Positions 11,540 through 21,280 of a stretch of DNA of 64,000 nucleotides are shown in pieces (within the stretch, counting starts at the first letter, position 1; each line of letters opens with the position of its first letter). This DNA comes from Larus michahellis (taxonomy: Eukaryota > Chordata > Aves > Charadriiformes > Laridae), in NCBI RefSeq assembly GCF_964199755.1, contig NC_133899.1, positions 86,159,871-86,223,870 of the forward strand. Direction: 5' to 3'. The position numbers were made by a program, and so were the translations under genes. The notes beneath the pieces were generated by a model, which had not been told where the DNA came from, did no database searches, and worked only from the letters and a program-made list of their open reading frames with translations.

Positions 11540-11717
11540 CTACCGAATGGCAAGTAAATACCGCACATTTCTAAAGTCATAAAAATCATCCCAGCTGTAT
11601 GAAATAACTCTTCCCTTTCTTCTGGCACGGCAAGGAAGAAATCCCAGCTTGCAAGGTAACATCTCTTGGTTTTCCTTACTGAGTTCCTCCAGTTTCGTTA
11701 AATTTACTGTTAATACT
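11540..11717 (-). CDS. Candidate minus-strand coding segment
   Basis: On the minus strand a strong acceptor (ttgtttgtttgtttcag) lies directly at 11,718 and opens a frame of about 58 codons that ends at 11,540. It contains VNLTKLEELSKENQE and RVISYSWDDFYDF. A very good internal donor (CTCA|gtaagg) would instead make a 38-nt exon, 11,680-11,717. The strand is opposite to the doublecortin-like exons. I do not recognise it; it may be a nested gene or chance. Confidence 0.25.
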
Positions 11718-13302
11718 CTGAAACAAACAAACAAAAAAGAGTAAAAATCTTTTGTGTGTCCAGTTCTACAGTAACCCCGTAGTGAAGGGAGATGTAACTG
11801 CTTAAAACTGCAGTACATTATTGACTACACAGAAAAACAAGTGTTACCATAGTTCAGTAATTAACCAAAAAGGTGTTTTAAGTGAAGTCTGGATAATGAG
11901 ATTTCTATAATGAAATAAACAAATTTGAAGTCAGGTTTGTATTCACTCTTAAGTGAATACTTGTCAAGTTATGTATTTTTCCTTCATAAATGCTTCAATT
12001 TTGGGGAGTGAAAACATTCCCTGTGCTTAAACCTTACATGGACTCCTTGGTTAAACCTTAACTTGTGGTCATAATTGTCAAGTGCCACAACTTTTTAACA
12101 AACCCAGTAATTACCGGAAGGCTTTTAAAATTTTGCATCAGCTATTTGAAAGCCACAAATCAGGTGCCAGTATTTTTAGATGAATGAGAAACCCTGTTGT
12201 TATTAAACTTGAAAGGTACCAGCGTCTCTGAGCTTGACAGCATCCCATGGAAGATGTATTTCCTGCTGCTACAGAAACATTAAGGTGATCCAAAGGTAAA
12301 TCAGCAGTGACAGATCAGTGACCATATTGCACACTCAGCATCCTCAAGAGAACTGTGTTTGTCTGCATATCTCATGCTTTTCTTGTCTAAAGAATTTTCT
12401 TATCCATAATTAACGTGGGGATTTGATAACCATAAAGCGTTTATTTGCAAGGTGTTTTCAAGCAAAATAAAAAATAGCTCATGCTGTGACTGCCTCCCTT
12501 TCTGTGACTGGACTACAGGTTTGGGCAGAGTGGTACATAAATTGAAGTCTCTGACACTTTAATGTTCCTGTAGCAGCTTCAAAACAAAATACATTGAAAT
12601 CAATTATAGAAGAAGCCGAGATATGCACTGCATTATTGCAAAATATGCAAATACAGCTCAGGAGTTTGTTGTTTCTCTTATCTCTATAGACTTTATATGC
12701 TTATATTTCTACTGATAGAATAACTCCATATTTATACATAGAAATAAGATTTTAAATTATTCATAATTTTAAAGGGACGCTATGGGTAGCCTTATGCCAT
12801 GGCCTTCTTTCTTTGGATTGTTTTATAAAGAATATGTGATTACTCACACAGGGGCAGAAGCTGTTTTGGTTTCCCTAATAAATCATGAGTGTTTGGGGAT
12901 AGTTTTCTAATATTAAAACGTTACCATCTACATGTATGCTGAAAGAAGTTAAGAAAACAATGCTGTTCCAAACTACTGATTTTTAATTTTATTTTAAACA
13001 ATGGCTAATTTAAGAATACAAAAAAAATATTTACTAATGTTATGACACAGTTATGATTATTGTAATCTATTAATGCCAAAACTCCTGGCTTACTTGTAGC
13101 TCTTACTAGCAGTGCCTGTCTCTGCTGGAAGAACAAGGTAAGCAGCAGATGTGGCTGCTGCCTTGTGACTCAATATGTGATTAGCCAAGAAACCGATAGC
13201 TTTCGGAGTCTTAGTATCAGGTTGGAAACCACATTTGTGAAAAAAGCTTGGACAGAAGCAGAAATAGTGACATGACTATCACATTTTTAACAGCTGCGAC
13301 AC

Positions 13303-13392
13303 AGTCATAGAATAGAATCATAGAATCATTTAGGTTGGAAAAGACCCTTGGGATGATTGAGTCCAACCATCAACCCCACCACAGCATCTAAG
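13303..13392 (-). mobile_element. CR1 LINE 3' end fragment
   Basis: It begins with the reversed CR1 tail (…atagaatcatagaatcat), then 'ttaggttggaaaagaccct' and 'gtccaaccatcaacccca'. Only about 90 bases of the 3' UTR remain. The element points left. Confidence 0.93.
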
Positions 13393-15831
13393 TGATAGCA
13401 ACATCAAAATTAGCTATATTCTCAAGGACTTGGTTTCCATAAAATTGTTCGTGAGGAGGACTTTCTCTGTAACTATCAAGCAGGTTCAAACTTGAGAAGG
13501 AGAAAGGATTTGCTCAGTGCCGAGGGCCTTATCTAGCAAAGTCCATTGTGCACCACAATGAAATTAAGCTCACGTACTTTGCTAAATTGAAGCCTAAGCC
13601 TATTACCAGCACCTGAGCAAGCAAACCAGCATGGCAGTAAGAATCGCTGCTACAATGTACTTGTTTACACCCACGAAAAAAGGAAAATACAAAAATCAGT
13701 ACTGTAAAGTACCCATAGAAAAACAGAGATTCATATATATTTTACAGAACAGATCTTAGGAGAATTACTTTGCTGCCTTCAGAAGAATGGATCTCAGAAT
13801 TGCACATGATTCTACAGGATTTCCTCAGAGAATATTTTTCATTAAGGGACATGCGATGTTTTTTCAGTGTTGATGAGCAGGTGTCTGTACATGGATGAAA
13901 AAATTGTTACAATACAAGCAAAGCTGACACGCAGTGTGAATACAATATAAATGCAGAACCTCTTAAAACTTCTGAGGAAATATTCTGTCTTTTCTAGCTA
14001 AAACAAGTTGTAATGCTCAGGGTCAAAGTATGATGCAACAGAACCGTTAAAAACAGCTGTATCTTTAGCCAACTTGAACTGAGACTCTTCTCTGCTTAAA
14101 ATTAATGAAATTTTTAAGTCTTGGAGAATAAAACACTAATCTCAGTTGCTTATGTGATTTTTCAGTACCATAATTGTTAAACACTTCATAGTTGTTAATG
14201 ATGTTATCAGTCTTACCCCAAGACAGATTACTCACCAGATGAGGCTTGATAATTCAGTCAGAAACCCACCTTACCACAATGAGATTCTGCCTGTCATTGG
14301 TAGACTATTATATTAAGAACTCAGTCCCCACTGGGACATTAGCCTGGTATTTCAGGACTCTTGGAAAGCTACATTTTGAGGGATCAGCATCCTACTCATT
14401 ATTGCATCGTTTTATGAAAGTAGCTTCCAGTAGCTACTACCTTTTCTAGGAGAACACGAGAGAGACAAATCAGTATGGATGACTCACCATACACGGTGCT
14501 TTTGGGGGAGAAACTGCATTGTAGGAATCTTTCCGAATTAATGCTTGAGTTTCACCTGACGTCGGGAGCGTGTCTGTAGTCATTCCACACAGCTGTTCCT
14601 GACACAGTGGTCTATGGAAATGGTTATCTCCATGCACAGATCGTTAGAGAGGACAGTAGGTGTACTGTCAATGCCTTTCAGGCATTGTGGCCTGTGTATC
14701 TAGAGCACAATTTAAGCCAGACAGAGCTCAATCCACGTTTTCTCCAGCTGCAACACAATTGCAGAAGAATCTAGGACAGATGTTGCACTTGATAGAGCAG
14801 TCCTGCAATAACAAGAGTTCTTCATGTCCTGTTCTCTCCCTCTTTCTCCTTCTTGGGGTCTCCAAATCCTTGTGTAATAGACCCGAGATGACACAGGGTG
14901 TATTCTAAGAAGGGTGTGGTTTGAATATGTCAAGGTGTCGTACTGTGAATGGGAGAAAAAGCTAAAATGTATACGCGCCAACTGTGGGAATGAATATGTA
15001 AACAACATAACTTTAAGAATTCTTGTTATTTGAAGTAACCTCCCTTTCTGATGGACATTGCTGTAGAAAAGCAACAAAAATGCTATGTATTCTCATCCAA
15101 ACATTAGTAGTAGCATTAGAGGGCAATTAGTTTGAGCATCATGTTTAATTAAAATTCTAAACCCTCCTAATGTATTCTCTTATAAAGGAAACATTGATTC
15201 CAAGGTACATTCTATTTTCAAAAGACAGAAAGAAGAAAACTTGACATTATCCCCTTTAAGGATTAATGCTCTTATTCATTATTATTAGATCCTGAAAAAA
15301 GTAAAGATATTACATTAGACGACTTTAAAGGACCAAAAATACATCAATAGTTTCTCCTTCAAAGATGAGATTGAAAAAGTTACCATGATCATCCCTACAA
15401 GAAAAAACGGTACAACACTAAAAAGTTACCAGTTAGAATTTTTACTTGTCTGTCTTCCTTTGATGTAAAGAAATCTTTTGAGGAATGAATGTAGACTTAA
15501 AAACAGTGAAATTACTTAAGAAATACAGTGGAAGACTTAACCTTTTGTCTTCTACCCAATGTCCCGAAACCTACTGAAAATGTTCAAGGTGATTCAGTGA
15601 GATGGGTTCAAAGCACTAACATCTCATCTGCAACTTAGAGTTGAAACAGCCCTTTTACTTGAAAAGCTGTCTCCTTCCATTTCCATATTCCTCCTCTTTC
15701 TTTCTATGACATTCCATCCTTTCTCTTAAACTCAGTCGTTTACCCCATCTTTCCCACCTTGCGATGTTGAAATTCCTGATGGTACTGCTAGATCACTTGT
15801 TTCCTTCCGAGCTTAGTCAATCCTTTCTCAG
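13393..15831. other. Probable intron, no firm feature
   Basis: AT-rich DNA. Acceptor-started open frames at 13,484-13,613 and 14,244-14,330 have no usable donors. A 121-residue minus-strand frame at 14,712-15,077 has no other support. Confidence 0.45.
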
Positions 15832-15891
15832 CTGCAATTCCCAACAGTGAACAAGGAAATTCTGCTTGGAGAAATGCTGTGTCAGCTGAGG
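15832..15891 (+). CDS. Candidate 60-nt exon
   Basis: Both splice sites are strong: acceptor gtcaatcctttctcag (AG 15830-15831) and donor GAGG|gtgagc (GT 15892). Two frames are open through the 60 nt, one reading LQFPTVNKEILLGEMLCQLR and one AIPNSEQGNSAWRNAVSAE. The sites place it on the same strand as the exons at 18-19 kb, but the phase cannot be fixed without its neighbours. Confidence 0.35.
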
Positions 15892-16709
15892 GTGAGCCTA
15901 CTACTAGAATCTTAGAAATTATGAAAAAAAGATGAAAAAGATGAAAGCAAAACAGTGTCGACACCACACACAAAAGTGGGCCGTTTGTATACCAGTTGTG
16001 GCTACTGATAGGTGTATTAAATATTGAAACTAGGCAAAAATGCAATATTAAGAAAATCTTTGAAGATTTTTTGAAGTGATTTTTGATAAACGATTTGATA
16101 TTTGAAAACAAACAAACAAACAAAAACCAAACGTCAGCAGCGCTATTAAATATTGGACCTTACGTTTGCATAACACAGTAAACATATTTAGGCTACCACA
16201 ATTGCAAATAGTATCACAAAAATCTGTTCAAACCCTGAAATAAATAATATAGAGGGGAAAAAACTGTCATATGTTTCCATTCTAATTATTGAAGTATCAC
16301 AGTTAATGAACTGAGAATAGTGGCTTGTGATAATGTTTCAGCTAAAATTGGAACTCTCTGGTGTTAGTTATTATCTGTTTTCAGGTTTGTTTTTTTTAAA
16401 AAAAAGGTCCTATCTTGTGAAGTTTACACTACAAGGGCACAAGGGCTTTTTACACTGAATTCAGTGGCTGGAAGATGAGAAGGAAATAGAGCAGAGAGAG
16501 GCAATAAAGTATTCTCTTCTACATTACTATTGAACTTATGAACATTTAGTGAGGAAACCAAAGATTAACAAAGCGGTTGTTTAACAATAATCAAACACTA
16601 ATAACAGCACTGGTGATATTTATCATAAAGACTCTGTCAGCTACAACTGCACTGAATCAGTTATTATAAGCTCTAAAATATACAAATAGATTCAAATATA
16701 ATTGCTTAC

Positions 16710-17051
16710 CATTACTACAGCTTTCATTTTAACACGCTTCAAGCTAGTCACCTCCTTGTAAACGCTTTCCAGCGTATAATCAATCCCCTCCGGCCTTTGC
16801 TTGAATGTACAGAATAGATTTTTAACTCTGTAGATTTAACTGTAGATTTTTAACTCTGTCAGCAAGGTAATTAAGTAAAAACATCGGAAGGAAAAATATT
16901 TTCGAAGATACAGGAAAATGAAAATCAAGACTTCTCATGGAAGAAGAACGAACCAGCTTTGTAGTTCAGGTGGATCCAGACTTCTCCATTCCCCCCTCAT
17001 CTATGGAGCACTTCGTGTAACCTCCTTCTGGACGTGCTATGTAGGTAACAC
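16710..17051 (-). CDS. Coding-like island, strand uncertain
   Basis: Two coding-like blocks lie on the minus strand. Block 1 (16,710-16,827) has an acceptor-like CTACAG and a strong donor, GTAATG|gtaagc; its 39 codons include FKQRPEGIDYTLESVYKE. Block 2 (16,966-17,051) has a strong acceptor (cccatgttctttgcag) and 28 open codons reading TYIARPEGGYTKCSIDEGG before a TGA. They cannot be joined simply, because block 2 lies upstream on this strand and ends in a stop with no donor. On the + strand the same DNA is also open (for example VVQVDPDFSIPPSSMEHF). It may be part of a nested gene, a decayed gene, or a conserved noncoding element. I do not recognise the family. Confidence 0.3.
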
Positions 17052-18202
17052 CTGCAAAGAACATGGGCATCACTGAAAAACAGCTACGGTTCTTTGTTGT
17101 GCACTGACTGCAAAGAGTTTCCAATTAGAATTACGGCTCATCAAGACAGTGCCAGCAGGCTTCTGGGTGGTTAAGCCTCCAATTTTAATTGAACTGCCTT
17201 TAGCTGGTGATAAAATCTGTCTTTTTAAACAGGCAAACTGCATAGTTCCTGTAGCAAGTTAAATTCAAGTTGGGTTTGCGTTCAGGATAATTACATGGAT
17301 TTGGATCTAATTGATTTAGTTGAAATGTGTGTTTTATTCACCAAAAGTGCTACAAAATGTGATTCTTTTCTGTAGAGTATCCTGCTTTTTTGCATTTCCT
17401 ATTTCTCTCCTATTTTTCATTTTTGTCATCGTGTTGTTCCTTTCAGAATAATTAATATGTAAGGAATAAGATACGAGAAGAGTTCTCTGGTTAAAATAGA
17501 GATTCTTCAGAGCTTCCATACATATGGGAAAGTAGTTTAAAGTCTAACCTTGATTCACATTATCCATTCTGTACTGCCAAAACCATCCAGCAGTGTATGA
17601 AATTTAGAGAAATATACTGCACTAATTTATAAGACAGTAATACCAGAGATCACTGGAGTTTTTCCAGCTTCCTAGGCAACAAAAGAAGGAACAAGGAAAG
17701 ACTGTATTTTTTCAAGACATTCAATAACTAAAGCATATTTTTAAAACAAGTTCTCTTCAAGTATAGTATGACAGTCTTTAAAGGTATGGAGTCATTCCAC
17801 TATAATAAACACATCAACCATGTATAAGATAATCTTGGGGAGGGGTAAGCAAAAATGGAAGCAGTGCTTTCTTTAAATCTCGTCATATGAATGAAGTTAT
17901 ATGTAGTGATGGAATAAAATTCTTAATTAAAGAAGGAGTATAAGGGTACCTTTTAACTCTTACAGGTTATTTTTAAAATTCACAAGGTGTGATTGGGACA
18001 ATATGAAACTGGCCACAACTGAATGTGGTGCAGTTAAGCTATTAGTGTTATCAGATCAGTCTTTCCCTACCCAGCAAAACAGGGAAGCACACCTGTTACT
18101 TTGAGTACACCAGTCTCCTCAGTTATGTTTATTATATTCATTAAAAAAAAGAGGAGATGACGAAAAAAGTATGTTTTGCTTTCCGTCTGCATCGCTGTGC
18201 AG

Positions 18203-18328
18203 GCGTGTCTGACAGGAAAACAATCTGCCTGTTACATCCTGGCTCACTTGTCCAAGGGGTGCCATTTAGCTGGAGGCCTAATTTGCAGCTGATCAAATAT
18301 GTGGACATGTCATTATTTTTCAACGATG
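18203..18328 (+). CDS. DCDC1: Candidate penultimate exon of the doublecortin-like gene
   Basis: The acceptor is ttccgtctgcatcgctgtgcag in type (AG 18201-18202) and the donor ACGATG|gtgaga (GT 18329). Two bases plus 41 codons plus one base give a peptide with HPGSLVQGVPFSWRPNLQL and KYVDMSLFFND. The one-base overhang joins in phase to the two-base start of the exon at 18,911, giving FFND-V-KLDVNG. The phase match (a one-in-three event by chance) and the good donor support the pair. The gene name depends on the upstream DCX exon and is less certain here. Confidence 0.5.
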
Positions 18329-18910
18329 GTGAGAAAGTAATTATTGATCTTCAGTTGTAAAAGCAATATTCAGAGTGAAAAAAAGGATTTTTGAGACATC
18401 CAGACACAAAAGCTAACAAATGCAGCAAAAAATATTCTCTAAAGTGTGCATGTTCTTTATTAAAAATGTTTTAAAAATCAGATTTTTCCATCCGAAATAA
18501 TCAGCAGTTGAAAGTATGACTAATGATCCGTCTTCCAGCAACGTGTTGTAATCTTTCCAGGACAGACGTGTTCAGGGGAGGTACCCAGAAGTCATTCTGA
18601 GTGCACACACCTAGAATCCTGCATGAGAGTTTATTTTCTTAGAACCATAGTATCTTTTCAAATTTTGTATTTCAGGTGATATCAGAGCTGTCACTCAAGA
18701 TTATCCCAGCATCAGCATGGTTAAAATGCTTTTACAACCCCTTTTGCAGTGCTGGAGGAAGCCCAGAGTTACGTTGTGGTTTGTAATGAGTAAGAAATGA
18801 GAGCAACAAAACCCATTGTAAAGTTGTAACACATCATCAAAGATTACTAAGCTTTTTCTTGACTATTTATCTCTCTTCTTTTTTTATGTTTGCCTTCTTT
18901 TTCCTGGCAG

Positions 18911-19020
18911 TTAAGTTAGATGTTAATGGAAAAACCATTAAAAAACCCTATTATCCTACGAAGAAAAAAATGAATGCACTCAAGTGGAAAAGGAAGACTT
19001 ATCGATCAATTTTCAGGTAA
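18911..19020 (+). CDS. DCDC1: Candidate last exon with stop codon
   Basis: This has the best acceptor in the left half: a pyrimidine-rich tract of about 40 bases ending ttcctggcag (AG 18909-18910). A two-base split codon and 35 codons follow, including LDVNGKTIKKPYYPTKKK and ALKWKRKTYRSIFR, then TAA at 19,018-19,020. The peptide is very basic. 'NG..IKKP' followed about 20 residues later by 'YRS' resembles the second half of a DCX-type domain. The stop overlaps a good splice donor (TTTTCAG|gtaaac). If that donor is used, the next strong acceptor (20,150) adds only three residues before a TAG. Either way the protein ends here. AATAAA at 19,151 fits a short 3' UTR. Confidence 0.55.
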
Positions 19021-19150
19021 ACCTTCTTGTCTGACGCTTAGCAACAAAGGAATGCGTTTTTATTACTTGGCCAGATAGTTCAGATTTCTGTTCACTCTTA
19101 GTAAAAACCTTTTTTATAACATTTATAAAACTTTACTACAGAGTTATGAG

Positions 19151-19156
19151 AATAAA
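19151..19156 (+). terminator. AATAAA polyadenylation signal
   Basis: It lies 131 bases after the TAA of the preceding exon, inside 'gagaataaaatt'. It is the first such signal after that stop and the probable 3' end of the left gene. Confidence 0.4.
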
Positions 19157-20955
19157 ATTAGATTTCATAACTCACATGAGATCTTGAGGGACCTGCCTCT
19201 ATAAGCTTTAAAATCATTATTAGACTTAATGCCTCTACTCTGATAAAATGTGTATTTCTTCTCATTTCTCTGAAAATTTTAACCATATTTTTTTCTTTCC
19301 TTGGACATGCTAGATTGTTTTTGGCGATCATTAAACAAGTTATTTTATTAAAAAAATAAAATCCAATCATTATAATTAGTTGATGTTATAAATCAGTTAG
19401 AATTTACAGGCATATTCTTTTGAGGGACTTAAAAATTAATCTAAATCACTGCGTAGTTGACATCACCTGAACTCCCCTGTGCAATGAGCACGTTTTAGGA
19501 AGCTAGTTGCTGTTCTTGTAAATGTTCTTGTAAATGTGACTATGAACAAGTATTTGTACGTTCTGTCTCCATAAATAGTTGTGAATTGTATATATTTTAA
19601 ATTATGTGTACCAAATTAATTCTAGGGATGTAAAAACTAAATAGTAGTAAGCGACTGGAATGTTAGGAAGGAGGTATTCCCAGTACTGAAGGATATGTGT
19701 CTGCCTGAGGTACAGTTAATAGAGGTTCCTCCAGAGGAATATTCAGAGTTTGGAGCCCGGTCTAGATTCTCCAAAGTAGCCCCCGGGGGATCCTGTCTCT
19801 ATTTACCGTACATACAGCTGAAGGACATCAGCCACACGAGTTAGATTTTTCAAGTAGTTACCTAAATCTAGGTGGTATACCTCCTTACGATGAATTTTCA
19901 GAGTCATCATGCAAATCCTGTCTTGTGTTAAATAGCCAAAGATTCAGTGACAAACAAATGTAATCATAGAACTTTACTGGAAAGTTAAGAAATGTTATAA
20001 AATCAGCAGCATCATATCCAAAAGTATTTTTGAATTAGAGATACTAGGCAAGATCCTCACCAGAGGTAGATTAGAAATGTTCCAATTAAGTTAACTATAC
20101 ACTATGACTTGAAAACTTGTAGTTGAAACCAAGTTTGTTTCTTTTTCAGGCTGGTTTTCTAGAATGAGGTTACTGTATTATACAGATTCTAGGATCCATT
20201 TACCACATTATTCTGAAAATTCCCTTCTCTTCAGGTCATCTCTGAGTTTAAAGGCTCTCTTTCAAACTCAGCTCAAACTACGACTCATTAGGCAATTTGT
20301 TCTTCTTTCAGCTTTCTGCTGTTCACACTTTGGGGTTTTTTTCCCATAGAATTCCCGCTTGCTGCATTTCCATGACAAAGTCTTATTTCCAAAAGCAGTA
20401 AAATCCTAAATGGATTAAGGTTGGTTTTTTTCTGTTGAAAATACTGGAAATCTACTAGTGTTTTAGAGAACAGACTCTAGCCAAATTCCCATTGTTCTGA
20501 CTACTGATGGGTTGCTTTTTTAAATTATTCCAGATCATTTGTTAATTATTATGATAGAAATCATAATTTCTGCACTGAAGCTATCTATGTATTTATGTTA
20601 CCATAGAGTCCTAGCAAGAGGTGCAATCTTGGAAATAAGTGTGAATTGACAAAATTAATGTTCTTGTTTTCTCTTAAGTAATTAAGTGTTCTGCAATCCT
20701 TTGAACTCCGTTAGGTAAGGCTACACAACACTGGTTATCCAAAGGGGAATATACAGATATTTATTTCCAGAATCTGTAGCTGAAATAATTTGTTCCCTGA
20801 ACAGAACAGCCGAACTAGAAAGTTAAAATTCAAAGTCATGGCTATGCCAGCCTCCTCCATTACAAGTTTCTTCATGCAACACAGAAAAACAGCAAAATAT
20901 TCTGGATGGGCATTATTCAGATAAAAAAAAAAAATCAGAAAAAAAGAAGAATTAA
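19157..20955. other. Intergenic or alternative 3' UTR; one strong acceptor at 20,150
   Basis: The sequence is mostly featureless. A strong acceptor, gtttgtttctttttcag (AG 20148-20149), would receive the donor of the 18,911 exon and give L-V-F-stop (TAG 20,160-20,162). A 12-bp perfect tandem copy 'tgttcttgtaaa' lies at 19,511-19,534. Confidence 0.4.
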
Positions 20956-21280
20956 AATCATAGAATCATAGAATCTTCATGGTTGAAAAGGACCTTTGAG
21001 ATCATCAAGCCCAACCAAACAACCTACAATCTCTGTCACTAGAGCATGCCCTGAAGTGCCAAATCTAGATGTTTCTTAAACACCTCTAGGGATGGTGACT
21101 CAACCCCCTCCCTGGGCAGGCTGTTCCAGTGCCTGACCACTCTTTCAGTAAAGTAATTCTTCCTAATATCTAATCTAAACCTCCCCTGCCGCAGCTTCAG
21201 ACCATTTCCTCTGGTCCTGTCATTATTCACTGGGAGAAGAGGCCAACACCCACCTCTCTACAACCTCCTTTCAGGACTAG
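20956..21280 (-). mobile_element. CR1 LINE, end of ORF2 plus 3' UTR
   Basis: The left edge is the reversed tail (aatcatagaatcatagaat). On the minus strand an open frame at 21,039-21,230 encodes the conserved C-terminal end of CR1 ORF2, including [19 protein letters not shown] and [10 protein letters not shown]. The element is 5'-truncated near 21,280 and points left. The C-terminal frame is still open over 63 codons, so it is less decayed than the other short CR1 pieces here. Confidence 0.95.

Noticed and set aside
12233..12295. Possible exon with HPMEDVFPAATETL and donor TTAAG|gtgatc
   Set aside because: Acceptor is weak and alternative frames with another donor are equally good.
13085..13135. 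Strong + donor (GAACAAG|gtaagc) after a short open segment
   Set aside because: Acceptor choice and frame are ambiguous, and the peptide is only 8-12 residues.
13484..13613. Acceptor-started + frame of 43 codons (FKLEKEKGFAQCRGPYL…)
   Set aside because: Protein-like, but ends in TGA with no donor and no polyA signal close by; too weak to list.
14712..15077. 121-residue minus frame and an 82-residue + frame starting near an acceptor at 14,680
   Set aside because: No usable donor on either strand and low-complexity S/L/C-rich content.
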